A stretch of DNA of 64,000 nucleotides from Nakamurella deserti (GCF_003260015.1 NZ_QCXS01000002.1:186001-250000); one strand, 5' to 3'; shown: positions 37,816 to 47,074, numbered from the stretch's first letter. Notes: generated by a model from the sequence alone, not told the origin. Numbers and translations: made by a program.

Positions 37816-39924
37816 TCAGGCGGGCAGCGTCGCGACGCCGGGCGCGGCAAAGCGGCGTCCGGTGGCGCGTTCGGAGACGCCGGTGCGGTCCAGGTAGGGG
37901 GTGATCCCGCCCAGCCAGAACGGCCACCCCGCGCCGGTGAGCATTCCGAGGTCGACGTCGGCCGGGTCGGACACCACGCCCTCGGCGAGCATCAGCCGGA
38001 TCTCCACGGCGAGTGCGGCCAGGGCCCGTTCCCGGACCTGCTCGCCGGTCGACGGGGAGTCGCCGATCGTCCACAGCGCAAGCACCGCGGGATCCACGGT
38101 TTGGTGCCCCCGGTCGTCGACGGTGACCAGCGTCCGCTGCCCGGCCTCGACGGTGCGGCGCAGGTTGGCGCTGACCCCGAACCGTTCGGGGAACGACTCG
38201 TGCAGCTTCTCGGCCACGTGCAGCGCGACGGCCGGGCCGACCAGCTGCAGCAGCATGATCGGGGTCATCGGCAGCCCGAGTGGGTCCAGCGCGGTGTCGG
38301 CGACGTCCGGCGGGGTGCCCTCCTCGATGGCGGCCAGGATCTCGCCCATGAAGCGCAGCAGCAGGCGGTTGACCACGAACCCGGCGTGGTCGGCGACCAG
38401 GATCGGGCCCTTCTTCAGGTTCTTCGCCAGCGCGAACGCCGTCGCCAGCGAGGCGTCGTCGGTGTGTGCGGTGCGCACGATCTCCACCAGCGGCATCACC
38501 GCCACCGGGTTGAAGAAATGGAAGCCGAGCAACCGCTCCGGATACCGCAGTACGCCCGCCATCGCGCTGATCGACAGCGCGGAGGTGTTGGTGGCGAGCA
38601 CACAGTCGTCGCGGACGTGCCGCTCGATGGAGGCGAACACCTGCTTCTTCACCTCGATCTCCTCGAACACCGCCTCGATCACGAGGTCGGCGTCGGCGAA
38701 GTCGGCGTGGTCGAGGGTGCCGGTGACCAGGGCGGCGAGCCGGTGGGCTTCGTCGACGCTGATGGGGCCCTTGGTGGCCAGCGTGGTGATCTCCTGGCGG
38801 AGCCCGGCGAGGCCGCGGTCGAGGCGCTTCTGGTCGATCTCGGTGAGCACCACCGGCACGTGCAGTCGGCGGGCGAACAGCAGCGCGAACTGGGTGGCCA
38901 TCAGGCCGGCGCCGACCACGCCGACCTTGGTGACCGGCCGGGCGAGGGCGCGATCGGGCGCGCCGGCCGGCCGCTTGGCGCGCTTCTGAGTGAGGTTGAA
39001 GGCGTAGATGCCGGCCCGGAACTCCTGGCTCATGATGAGCTCGGCCAGCGCGTCGCCCTCGGTCTGCAGGCCGGCCTCGATCTCGCTCGTACGGGCCAGC
39101 TCGATCATGTCCAGCGCCCGGCCGGGGGCGGGGGTGGCGTTCTTCGTCCGGGCGGCGATGACGTGCCGGCCGCGGGCGACGGCCGCCGCCCACTCGTCCT
39201 CGGAGGCGGTTGGGCGGTCGACGGTGACGCGCCCGTTCACGACGTCGGCGAGCCAGCGCAGCGACTGCTCGAGGTGGTCGGCGGCGTCGAGCACGACGTC
39301 GACGACCCCCAGCCGGGCCGCGTCGGCGGGCCGGAGCATCCGGTTCTGGCTGAGTGGGTTCTCGATGATGACGGTGACGGCGTTCGCCGGACCGGCGATC
39401 CGGGGCAGCAGCTGGGTGCCGCCCCAGCCGGGGAGGATGCCGAGGAACACCTCGGGGAATGCGACCATCGCCGCGTTCGACGCGAGGGTCCGGTAGTGGC
39501 AGTGCAGTGCGAGCTCGAGGCCGCCGCCGAGGGCGACGCCGTTGACGAAAGCGAACGTGGGTACCGTCGAGCGGCGGAGCTTGCCGAAGACGTCCTGTCC
39601 GAGCGCGCCCATCGCGCGGGCGGCGGCCAGGTCGGGGAAGCCCAGACCCGACAGGTCGGCGCCGGCGGCGAAGACGAACGGCTTGCCGGTGATGGCGATG
39701 GCGGTCGGCTGCGCGGCGATCGCGGCGTCGATGGTCTCGCCCAGCTCTGCCAGGCCGCGGGGGCCGAAGGTGTTGGGCCGGGTGTGGTCGCGGCCGTTGT
39801 CGATGGTGATCAGCGCGACCCGGCCGTTCACCCCGGGGACGGTGATGAGCTTCAGCAGGGAATGGGTGACCACCTCGTCGGGAAACATCGGGGTGAGGTC
39901 GACGGACTGCCCGGTCGTGGTCAT
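37816..39924 (-). CDS. fadB: Fatty-acid oxidation multifunctional protein (enoyl-CoA hydratase / 3-hydroxyacyl-CoA dehydrogenase)
   Basis: A 702-residue beta-oxidation enzyme. The N-terminal crotonase domain carries the oxyanion-hole segments FAAGADLSG (~88-96) and the LGGGLELAL and FPEVFLGILPGWGGTQ blocks, including the catalytic Glu residues. The dehydrogenase part has the NAD motif VGVVGAGLMATQFA, the catalytic-region ATNTSALSIS and GFHFFNPVAVMPLVEI, then two C-terminal 3HCDH domains. The ATG at 39924 overlaps the thiolase stop (ATGA), giving a coupled fadA-fadB operon. Confidence 0.93.
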   Translation of the reverse strand: MTTTGQSVDLTPMFPDEVVTHSLLKLITVPGVNGRVALITIDNGRDHTRPNTFGPRGLAELGETIDAAIAAQPTAIAITGKPFVFAAGADLSGLGFPDLAAARAMGALGQDVFGKLRRSTVPTFAFVNGVALGGGLELALHCHYRTLASNAAMVAFPEVFLGILPGWGGTQLLPRIAGPANAVTVIIENPLSQNRMLRPADAARLGVVDVVLDAADHLEQSLRWLADVVNGRVTVDRPTASEDEWAAAVARGRHVIAARTKNATPAPGRALDMIELARTSEIEAGLQTEGDALAELIMSQEFRAGIYAFNLTQKRAKRPAGAPDRALARPVTKVGVVGAGLMATQFALLFARRLHVPVVLTEIDQKRLDRGLAGLRQEITTLATKGPISVDEAHRLAALVTGTLDHADFADADLVIEAVFEEIEVKKQVFASIERHVRDDCVLATNTSALSISAMAGVLRYPERLLGFHFFNPVAVMPLVEIVRTAHTDDASLATAFALAKNLKKGPILVADHAGFVVNRLLLRFMGEILAAIEEGTPPDVADTALDPLGLPMTPIMLLQLVGPAVALHVAEKLHESFPERFGVSANLRRTVEAGQRTLVTVDDRGHQTVDPAVLALWTIGDSPSTGEQVRERALAALAVEIRLMLAEGVVSDPADVDLGMLTGAGWPFWLGGITPYLDRTGVSERATGRRFAAPGVATLPA

Positions 39925-41219
39925 GCCGACGCTCCCTCGGTGTCGAACGCGGGGTTCTCCCAGATGATGCTGCCGCCCATGCCGAGCCCGACGCACATGG
40001 TGGTGAGGCCGTAGCGGACCTCCGGGTGCTCGGCGAACTGGCGGGCCAGCTGGGTCATCAGCCGGACCCCGGACGAGGCCAGCGGGTGGCCCATCGCGAT
40101 GGCGCCGCCGTAGGGGTTGACCCGCGGGTCGTCGTCGGCGATGCCGAAGTGCGAGGTGAAGGCGAGCACCTGGACGGCGAACGCCTCGTTGATCTCGATC
40201 AGCCCGATGTCGTCGATGCCCAGACCCGCCTTGCGCAGCGCCTTCTCGGTCGCCGGGATGGGGCCGGTGCCCATCGTCTCTGGGGCGACGCCGGCGAAGG
40301 CGAAGGTGACCATCCGCATCCTGACCGGCAGGCCGAGCTCCTCGGCGGTCCGGGCGGAGGCGAGGATGCACCCGGTGGCGCCGTCGGTGAGCGGGGAGGC
40401 GTTGCCGGCGCTGACCCGGCCGTGCGGGCGGAACGGGGTGCGCAGGCCGGCGAGGGACTCCACGGTGGTGCCGGGGCGGGGGAGCTCGTCGGTGGTGGCC
40501 AGACCCCAGCCGGTCGCCGAGGCGGTCGCGACGGGGACGAGGTCGGGCTCGATCTGACCGTCGGCCCAGGCCCGGGCGTAGCGGTCCTGGGTGGCGGCGG
40601 CGTAGGCGTCGGCGCGCTCGCGGGTCAGCTCCGGGAAGTGGTCGTGCAGGTTCTCCGCGGTGGTGCCCATGTTGAGCGCCGACGGGTCGACGATCCGGTC
40701 GGCGATGAACCGGGGATTGGGGTCGGCGCCGTCGCCCATCGGGTGGTGGCCCATGTGCTCGACTCCGCCGGCGATGACGACGTCGTAGGCGCCGGCCGCG
40801 ATCCCGGAGGCGGTGGTGGTGACCGCGGTCATCGCGCCGGCGCACATCCGGTCGATGGCGAAGCCGGGGACCGACTGGGGGAGACCGGCGAGCAGCAGGC
40901 TGGTGCGGCCGATGGTCAGGCCCTGGTCGCCGGTCTGGGTGGCGGCGGCGATCGCGACCTCGTCCACCCGCTCCGGGGGCAGCTCGGGGTGGCGGCGAAT
41001 CAGCTCACGGATGACCTTGACCACGAGATCGTCGGCGCGGGTGCCGGCGTACTGGCCCTTCTCACCGGCCTTGCCGAACGGGGTGCGGACGCCGTCGACG
41101 AAGACCACGTCGTGCAGGCTCCGGGGGGCGGCGGGGGTCGCCGTGGCGGTCGTGGTCGCGGTCGCCGTGGCGGGAGCCGCGACGGGCGGTGACGGTGGGG
41201 AGGACGGGGCGGCAGACAC
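39921..41219 (-). CDS. fadA: Acetyl-CoA acyltransferase (thiolase)
   Basis: A 432-residue thiolase of beta-oxidation, partner of FadB. Catalytic Cys is in IDRMCAGAMTA, His in GGAIAMGHPLASSG, and the second Cys in TTMCVGLGMGGS. The first ~33 residues are an Ala/Thr/Pro low-complexity run absent from typical thiolases; the true start might be nearer residue 34 (SLHDVVFVDGVRTPFG). GTG at 41219 has GAGGAA upstream. Upstream 320 nt hold a palindromic operator candidate. Confidence 0.92.
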   Translation of the reverse strand: MSAAPSSPPSPPVAAPATATATTTATATPAAPRSLHDVVFVDGVRTPFGKAGEKGQYAGTRADDLVVKVIRELIRRHPELPPERVDEVAIAAATQTGDQGLTIGRTSLLLAGLPQSVPGFAIDRMCAGAMTAVTTTASGIAAGAYDVVIAGGVEHMGHHPMGDGADPNPRFIADRIVDPSALNMGTTAENLHDHFPELTRERADAYAAATQDRYARAWADGQIEPDLVPVATASATGWGLATTDELPRPGTTVESLAGLRTPFRPHGRVSAGNASPLTDGATGCILASARTAEELGLPVRMRMVTFAFAGVAPETMGTGPIPATEKALRKAGLGIDDIGLIEINEAFAVQVLAFTSHFGIADDDPRVNPYGGAIAMGHPLASSGVRLMTQLARQFAEHPEVRYGLTTMCVGLGMGGSIIWENPAFDTEGASA

Positions 41220-41538
41220 GGTGGCTCGCTTCCTCTTCGCTGCGAGTACCCGCCGCGTCAGCGGTGACGCGGGTCGACGGGCACGGTCGATCCGACCTTA
41301 GGCGGTCGCTCGGCACAATGCTACTGACCGGTAACTTACGGCCGGGCGGGTGGATCCGGGGTCGTTGTGGGGCTTGGTGCGGGCCGCCGGTCCGCGGTGG
41401 CGGTGTGCTGCCGAGCTGCCGTGGGGCCGCGCCCGGTCCGGTGAACGCAGCGCCCGGGTCGGGTGGGGTGGGTCGCCGCGCCTCACCCGGTAACCGCCCC
41501 TCACGAGACCGCGCAGCCGGGCCCGACCGCCGGCCGGC
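41220..41538. other. Intergenic region upstream of fadA (319 nt)
   Basis: No gene with coding character. It contains the operator candidate at 41322-41339 and a -10-like TAAGGT near 41296 on the minus strand. The half nearest the RNase D gene is GC-rich with no recognised element. Confidence 0.45.
41322..41339. promoter_or_regulatory. Imperfect palindrome upstream of fadA (TetR-like operator candidate)
   Basis: TACTGACCGGTAACTTA is centred on the palindrome ACCGGT, flanked by imperfect TACT/AACTTA arms. ACCGGTAA-centred sites are used by TetR regulators of lipid genes in actinobacteria, but no regulator gene is adjacent and the arms are not fully symmetric. Confidence 0.3.
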
Positions 41539-42933
41539 TCAGCGGACGACGACGCCCGCCAGCGGGCCGGCGACCAACGCGATCTGCCACTGCCGAGCCC
41601 CGCCGTCGGCGAGGATCTGCTCGATCTCCCGCTGCGATCCCGCACCCGACCAGCAGACGCGGCGCACGAGCTCCGGGGAGCACATGTTCTCCAGCGGCAC
41701 CTTGACGGCCTCGCCGAGTGCGGTCAGCGCCTGCCGGGCGGCGGCGAGCCGCTCGGCCGCGTCCGGGTTCTTCTCCTTCCACCGCGCCGGCGGTGGCGGT
41801 CCGTCGAGCGGGGTCTTGGTCGGGGGCAGCGCCGACTCCGGCAGCCGCTGCGCCGCGGCGATCGCGGCCATCCACCGGTCGGCCTGACGGCGCTGGCCCC
41901 GACCAGCGAATAGCGGCAGGGCGACCAGGTCGGCGACGGAGGTCGGGGCGGCGACCGCCGCGGCCACGATGGCCGTATCCGGCAGCACCCGGTGCGGGGC
42001 GATGTCGCGTTGCGAGGCGTAGGCGTCCCGGGCCTGCCAGAGCGCCCGGATGACCGCCAGCGCCCGCCGGTCGCGGATCTTGTGGATGCCGGACGTCCGC
42101 CGCCACGGATCCACCCGCGGAGCCGGTGGTGCGGCGGCGACCAGCGCGGCGAACTCCTCGCGGGCCCAGTCGAGCTTGCCCTGGGCGTCGAGCTCGGAGA
42201 TCATCGCCTCCCGCAGCTCCAGCAGGACCTCGACGTCGAGCGCGGCGTAGTTCAGCCAGGCCGCCGGCAGCGGCCGGACGGACCAGTCGGCGGCGCCGTG
42301 GCCCTTCTCCAACCCCAGCCCGAGCATCTGCTCAACGAGCGGGCCCAGCCCGACCTTGGGCAGTCCGGCGATGCGACCTGCGAGCTCCGTGTCGAACAGC
42401 GTCCGCGGGCGCAGCCCGATCTCGGCCAGGCACGGCAGGTCCTGGCTGGCGGCGTGCAGCACCCACTCCGACCGCGCCAGCGCCGGCTGCAGCGGCTCCA
42501 GGTCACGCAGCGGGATCGGGTCGATCAGCACGCTGCCCACGTCGGCGCGACGCAGCTGCACCAGGTAGGCGCGGGCGGAGTACCGGAACCCGGAGGCGCG
42601 CTCGGCGTCCAGGGCGACCGGTCCGGCGTCGCCCGAGCCCGTCATCCGGGTGGCGAGGCGCTGCAACTCGATCGGGTCGGTCAGCGGCGTGAGGGTGCCG
42701 TCCCGCGGCACCAGCAACGGCACCGGGGGCGGGCCGGCGGGGGCCGCCACCGCGTCGGGGGTGGCGGCGGCTGCGGTGTCTGCCCCCGCGTGGACGGTGG
42801 CACCGTTCGTGCCGCCGCCGGCGGCTACCGGACCCCGCGCAGCAGAGGGGAGACGCTCGACCTCATCGTCGACACCAGCGGCGTTGCCGCCCGAAGCACT
42901 TTCGACAGATGAGGCCGTATCAGGAAACGACAC
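41539..42933 (-). CDS. RNase D-like 3'-5' exonuclease with HRDC domain
   Basis: A 464-residue protein: low-complexity N-terminus (~70 residues), then a DEDD exonuclease domain (VALDAERASGFRYSARAYLVQL with the first D/E pair, DTELAGRIAGL, and the final WLNYAALDVEVLLEL Y/D motif), then an HRDC domain (~265-345) and a C-terminal winged-helix-like tail. Involved in RNA 3' processing by family. Ortholog of Rv2681 by position. GTG at 42933 gives a 14-nt overlap with the upstream LuxR gene; GTG at 42972 would overlap more and seems less likely. Confidence 0.85.
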   Translation of the reverse strand: MSFPDTASSVESASGGNAAGVDDEVERLPSAARGPVAAGGGTNGATVHAGADTAAAATPDAVAAPAGPPPVPLLVPRDGTLTPLTDPIELQRLATRMTGSGDAGPVALDAERASGFRYSARAYLVQLRRADVGSVLIDPIPLRDLEPLQPALARSEWVLHAASQDLPCLAEIGLRPRTLFDTELAGRIAGLPKVGLGPLVEQMLGLGLEKGHGAADWSVRPLPAAWLNYAALDVEVLLELREAMISELDAQGKLDWAREEFAALVAAAPPAPRVDPWRRTSGIHKIRDRRALAVIRALWQARDAYASQRDIAPHRVLPDTAIVAAAVAAPTSVADLVALPLFAGRGQRRQADRWMAAIAAAQRLPESALPPTKTPLDGPPPPARWKEKNPDAAERLAAARQALTALGEAVKVPLENMCSPELVRRVCWSGAGSQREIEQILADGGARQWQIALVAGPLAGVVVR

Positions 42934-43579
42934 CGGCTCGGAGGGCCAGCGCCACGATGTGCGCGCGGTCACCGGTTCCGAGCTTGCGCCCGATTCGCGC
43001 CAGGTGACTCTTCACGGTCAATGCGGACAACGACAGCTGATCGCCGATCCACTTGTTCGAGCGGCCTTCCGCGACGAGCTGGATGACCTCCACCTCGCGC
43101 GCCGACAATTCGTGGATGGCGGAGGGCACATTCGCCGCGGCCGGATTCGCGCGCCGTCCGATGAGCACGCCGTGCACCCCGGAACCGACGGCGTCGATGA
43201 CCGGTCCGATGTCGGCGGTGGGGGCCAGGGCCACGACCCTGGCCCAGCCCGCGTCGCGCAGGGCCTGGACGACGGGACCCGCACCGGAGCCGAGGGCGAG
43301 GCTGACCAGGGCCAGGTCGCCGGTGGCGTTCTCGGAGATGAGGTCACGGACCTGTTCCGGCGACGTGGCCTCACGGACCCGGCCGATCCCGACCTGCAGC
43401 AACGTCTTGCGCAGCGATTCGCGGGTCATCGGGTCGGGGTCCACCAGCAGCACGGACGAGGACCGCCACTGGGGCGTCGGTGCATCGTCCATCGCGGCGC
43501 GCGGACCCGGGAGGGCACTCGTCGCCGGCAGGTCGGGCGCACGGCGAACCCGGCTGTCGCCAAGATCAAGAGTCGACAT
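42920..43579 (-). CDS. LuxR-family response regulator with atypical receiver
   Basis: A 219-residue regulator: receiver-like domain (~42-150) and LuxR/NarL helix-turn-helix (~157-215: LSAREVEVIQLVAEGRSNKWI…LTVKSHLARIGRKLG). At the receiver phosphoacceptor position the sequence reads DLALVSLALG, so the Asp is Ser93; the N-terminal acidic pair is retained only in part (LLVDPDP). Phosphorylation is therefore unlikely, and the protein is probably ligand-controlled or constitutive. The gene overlaps the RNase D start, so the two are co-expressed. Confidence 0.82.
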   Translation of the reverse strand: MSTLDLGDSRVRRAPDLPATSALPGPRAAMDDAPTPQWRSSSVLLVDPDPMTRESLRKTLLQVGIGRVREATSPEQVRDLISENATGDLALVSLALGSGAGPVVQALRDAGWARVVALAPTADIGPVIDAVGSGVHGVLIGRRANPAAANVPSAIHELSAREVEVIQLVAEGRSNKWIGDQLSLSALTVKSHLARIGRKLGTGDRAHIVALALRAGVVS

Positions 43580-43835
43580 CGTGGACCCTGCTCCGTTCTG
43601 TACCTACGCATCGGGGGCCACGCACGGCCTTCCGGCTTGCGCGGAGCGCTGGCTGTTTCGATGACTTCGGGATCGGTGTTTCGGTGTCTGGCTGGGCGTC
43701 TCGGCACTGCGGTGACCGACCGGAATTGCGAGGTGACGGGCGGTCGAAAGTACGTGTAAACAATAACCCCGTATCCGCCAAATCGGTGAACGGGGCCCCT
43801 GATGATCCAGGGATGATCATGTTTCCGCTGTCGAT

Positions 43836-44453
43836 CTACGCCCTGGAACCCGGGCGAATCGGACCAATGGGAGCGACGCCCTCCGGGGGGAGGCCGGCGG
43901 CCACGGCGAGTAACCCCGTGAATGCCGCCAAATGACGCGCCCACGGACCCTCGACACCGGTCCACGAGGCCCGTATCTCCACGTCATCGCTGCGCTCGGT
44001 GCCGGCGATGTCGCCGAACCGGACCGACGAGGTGGCGGTGACCGTGCCGCCCAGCGCCGTGTGCTCGGCGCCGCAGCCGTCCAGGGACTCGGTGAGCCAG
44101 CTCCAGCCGACGTCGGGCAACAGCGGATCGCGGGCGATCTCGCCCTCGACGTCGCAGGTGGCAAAGATCACGAAGCGAAGCGTCCCACCCCAGGAGGCCA
44201 CTCCCTCCGGGTCATACAGGATGACGAACCGACCGCTGCCGATCTCGATGTCGGTGACCGTGTCGTGCACGGTGGCGGCGATGGCGTGGGCGTGCGGGGC
44301 CAGGCGCTGGGGGGCCGGTAGCTCGCTGAGCTCGATCTCGGGACGGACCCGGAGAGCCGACAGTGCGGCCACCACCTCGAGGAACTCCGACGGTACGGGC
44401 GCCGCGGTGCCGGGGGCGGCATCCGGGGCGCCGGTCACGCGGCTCGCAGGCAT
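43836..44453 (-). CDS. DUF3000 protein
   Basis: A 205-residue actinobacterial protein matching Rv2680 by family and neighbourhood (beside RNase D and dxs). Conserved blocks: ELPAPQRLAPHAHAI, GRFVILYDPEGV, and DVGWSWLTESLD. No membrane segments. ATG at 44453 stands six nt after TACCCT (44465-44460), suggesting a leaderless mRNA; GTG at 44471 is the alternative start but would precede that promoter element. Confidence 0.82.
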   Translation of the reverse strand: MPASRVTGAPDAAPGTAAPVPSEFLEVVAALSALRVRPEIELSELPAPQRLAPHAHAIAATVHDTVTDIEIGSGRFVILYDPEGVASWGGTLRFVIFATCDVEGEIARDPLLPDVGWSWLTESLDGCGAEHTALGGTVTATSSVRFGDIAGTERSDDVEIRASWTGVEGPWARHLAAFTGLLAVAAGLPPEGVAPIGPIRPGSRA

Positions 44454-44542
44454 GCGGGAAGGGTAGGACACCGCACCGACAGAGCCGGGCGGACCACGCC
44501 GGGCGGACCGCCCGGGGAGCAGGAGGACCGGCGCGCCGGTCG

Positions 44543-44572
44543 CGGCAGCCGACCGTCGAGGGTCGGCTGCCG
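44543..44572 (-). terminator. Terminator of msrB
   Basis: Perfect 12-bp stem CGGCAGCCGACC / GGTCGGCTGCCG with a six-nt loop, starting 8 nt beyond the msrB stop on the minus strand. Confidence 0.7.
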
Positions 44573-44579
44573 GAACGGG

Positions 44580-44987
44580 TCAGGCCTGGGCGGGGCGGAG
44601 CTTGAGGCTGATGGAGTTGATGCACCAGCGCTCGTCGGTGGGCGTCGGGTAACCCTCGCCACTGAACACGTGCCCGAGGTGGGAGTGGCAGGTGCCGCAG
44701 CGGACCTCGGTGCGGACCATGCCGTGCGTCTTGTCCTGGATGAGCTCGACGTTGTCCGCGTCGGTCGGCTGGTAGAACGACGGCCAGCCGCAGTGCGAGG
44801 AGAACTTCGCCTCGGAGGTGAAGAGGTCGGCGCCGCAGGCCCGGCACACGTAGGTGCCCTGCGTCGTCGTGTCGGTGTACTCGCCGGTCCACGCGCGTTC
44901 GGTGCCCCCCTGGCGGAGCACGGCGTACTCCTGCGGGGTCAGCTCAGCGCGCCACTCGGCGTCGGTCTTGTTCACGGAGCGGGTCAT
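44580..44987 (-). CDS. msrB: Peptide-methionine (R)-S-oxide reductase MsrB
   Basis: A 135-residue enzyme reducing methionine-R-sulfoxide in proteins. Two zinc CxxC motifs (CRAC, CGTC), the GWPSFYQP substrate pocket, SHLGHVF and the catalytic Cys in RWCINSISL are all present. Full family length. ATG at 44987 lies 14 nt before the end of a short gap; upstream lies the hydrolase gene on the same strand. Confidence 0.95.
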   Translation of the reverse strand: MTRSVNKTDAEWRAELTPQEYAVLRQGGTERAWTGEYTDTTTQGTYVCRACGADLFTSEAKFSSHCGWPSFYQPTDADNVELIQDKTHGMVRTEVRCGTCHSHLGHVFSGEGYPTPTDERWCINSISLKLRPAQA

Positions 44988-45052
44988 GCTGCCCACGGTA
45001 GCCGGATCGCGCTGCGCAGTGCGTCGATGCACCACGGGGCGTCCGGCGCGGG

Positions 45053-46645
45053 TCAGGCCGGGCAGAGGGTGTCGGCCGCGGGGAGGGTGCCGTCGAGCAG
45101 GTAGGCGTCCACCGCCGAGGTGACGCAGTCGCTCGTGCCGTAGCCGCCGTGCCGCGGCCCCTGGTAGGAGACCAGCGACGCCGAGGCCAGCTGCCCCGCG
45201 ACCGCCTCCGCCCCCACGTACGGCGCGACGGGGTCGTCGACGCCGCCGATGACGAGCAGCGGTGCGGCGCCCTCCGCGCGCAGGGTCGTCAGGGGTGAGT
45301 CCGGGGTCGGCCACTGCCGGCACAGGCTGGACAGGGCGACGAGGAACGAGCCGAACGTCGGTGCGGCGGTCGCGGCGTCGGTGAACCTGACCGGCAGGTC
45401 GCTGTCGGCGAGCCGCTCGTCGGAGTCGTTGCAGGCGATCATCATCCGCGCCGACTCCGCCGCCCGCGGCTCGTCCAGCAGCGCGTCGAGCAGATCGGTC
45501 AGCGTCCCCGGGCGACCGTCCGCCGCGTCGGCGACCGCATCGGCCAGGTCGGTCCACCGCCCCCGGTCCGGCAGCGCCATGACCATGGCCCACAGCACCG
45601 CCGACGACCGGGGCTGCAGGTCGTCGCCGAAGCCGTCGGCCTCGTCCAGGGCGGTCAGCGCGTCGGTCACCGCGCGGGCCGGGTCGGCGCCCAGCGGGCA
45701 GGACGGCTGGGCGGCGCAGTCGGCGTAGAACGCCTGGACGGCGCGCTCGTACTGGGTCGCCGACGACACGGCCCGCTCCGACGGCGGTCGGCCGTGGTCG
45801 GTGGGGGAGTCCAGGGCGGCCCGCCCGATCCGCCCCGGGTAGCGGTCGGCGTAGACGGCGCCGAGCGTGGCGCCGTAGCCGGTACCGAGGAGATCGAGGG
45901 TGTCCCGGCCGAGGGCCGCACGCAGCGAGTCGAGGTCGTCGGCGGCCTGGGTGGTGCCGAAGAAGACCATGTCGGGGCCGATGTAGTCCTGGCAGCCGAA
46001 GGTGAAGGCGCGGGTGACGTCGAGCAGGCCGGCGCCGGCGTCGGACGCGGTCTGGTCGGCGGCGAGGGTGTAGAGGTACTGGAACGGCTCGTCCCGCCAG
46101 CAGGTACCGCCGCCGGACGCGGGCGTCCCCCGGATGTCCAGCGTGACGATCTGGTACCGGGCGGTGAGCGTCGCGGGCAGCCCGGCGGCGAGGTTCGCGA
46201 TCCGGCCGGTGGCCGAGAGTGCGGCCTCCAGGGGTCCGTCCACGTCCAGGACGACCAGCGTGGGGGCGTCCGCCGGTAGGCCCGGTGTGCGCGCGCGGGC
46301 CACCTGGAGCACGACGTCGGTGCCGCCCGGCTGGTCGTAGTCCAGCGGCACCAGCATCCGGGTGCAACCCGTCTCGAACGTCCCGGCCCCGGCCACCGGG
46401 GCGTCCAGCTCGTCGCAGCTGTGCCAGTCGGCGACGAACTGCGCCTCGCGGCCGGGGCCTCCCGGTCCCAGCGGCAGCGCGGGGGCGGTGGTCGGGCCGA
46501 CGGGTGCGCCGCCGCCGTGGACGGCCAGATCCGGGCGGCTGCTGGGTCCGACGGTGCAGCCGGCGAGCACGGCGGCGCCGGTGAGCGCCGCGACCAGCCG
46601 ACGGACCCGGGCCACGATCGGTGGGGGACGGCGTCGGACGGACAA
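45053..46645 (-). CDS. TAP-like alpha/beta-hydrolase lipoprotein lacking the nucleophile serine
   Basis: A 530-residue exported lipoprotein: signal peptide with lipobox LAGC (Cys30), then an alpha/beta-hydrolase of the tripeptidyl-aminopeptidase (SlpD/SlpE) type with C-terminal TAP-like domain. The nucleophile elbow, usually GTSYG, reads GTGYG (254-258), so Gly256 replaces the catalytic Ser; the codon is GGC, one transition from AGC. Catalytic Asp (IGGVDDPVAPY) and His (GPRHGGYG) regions are kept. Likely a non-enzymatic or altered protein unless the base is a sequencing error. A lid of ~200 residues is intact. Confidence 0.8.
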   Translation of the reverse strand: MSVRRRPPPIVARVRRLVAALTGAAVLAGCTVGPSSRPDLAVHGGGAPVGPTTAPALPLGPGGPGREAQFVADWHSCDELDAPVAGAGTFETGCTRMLVPLDYDQPGGTDVVLQVARARTPGLPADAPTLVVLDVDGPLEAALSATGRIANLAAGLPATLTARYQIVTLDIRGTPASGGGTCWRDEPFQYLYTLAADQTASDAGAGLLDVTRAFTFGCQDYIGPDMVFFGTTQAADDLDSLRAALGRDTLDLLGTGYGATLGAVYADRYPGRIGRAALDSPTDHGRPPSERAVSSATQYERAVQAFYADCAAQPSCPLGADPARAVTDALTALDEADGFGDDLQPRSSAVLWAMVMALPDRGRWTDLADAVADAADGRPGTLTDLLDALLDEPRAAESARMMIACNDSDERLADSDLPVRFTDAATAAPTFGSFLVALSSLCRQWPTPDSPLTTLRAEGAAPLLVIGGVDDPVAPYVGAEAVAGQLASASLVSYQGPRHGGYGTSDCVTSAVDAYLLDGTLPAADTLCPA

Positions 46646-46718
46646 CGGGTGCTCCTGACGGCGGGGGCGGGCTCGGCCCTTCCATCATGGCGGTGCTCGC
46701 GGCGGGCGGGGCGCGGGT

Positions 46719-47028
46719 GCCGACCGGCGCCCCGCGCCGCGCACCGGGCGCCGACCGCGCCGCGCACCGGGCGCCGACCGCGCCGCGCACCGGGCGCCGA
46801 CCGCGCCGCGCACCGGGCACCGACCGCGCCGCGCACCGGGTGCCGACCGCGCCGCGCACCGGGCACCGACCGCGCCGCGCACCGGGCACCGACCGCGCCG
46901 CGCACCGGGCACCGACCGCGCCCCGCACCCACCGGCGCCCCGCGCCGGGCACCGACCGCGCCGCGCACCGGGCACCGACCGGCGCCCCGCACCGGGCACC
47001 GACCCCGCGCCCCGCGCCGGGCACCAGT
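46719..47028. repeat. 23-bp minisatellite between the hydrolase and zapE
   Basis: Unit GCACCGGGCRCCGACCGCG plus CCGC (23 bp). Eight near-identical copies start at 46741, 46764, 46787, 46810, 46833, 46856, 46879 and 46902, followed by diverged copies to ~47028. Copies differ chiefly by G/A at one position and a T in the 46833 copy. The unit length is not a multiple of three, so frames rotate; there are no stop codons in the unit, which creates long spurious reading frames on both strands. Spacers are absent, so it is not a CRISPR. Confidence 0.85.
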
Positions 47029-47074
47029 CGGCAAGATCACCGGTCATCTGGTCGGGGCGTCCGGGGCCGTCGTT

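Noticed and set aside
41062-41316. Separate small gene overlapping the thiolase N-terminus
   Set aside because: Frame-shifted shadow of the Ala/Thr-rich thiolase start.
46719-47028. CRISPR array
   Set aside because: Units are directly adjacent without unique spacers, 23 bp long and GC-rich; no cas genes nearby.
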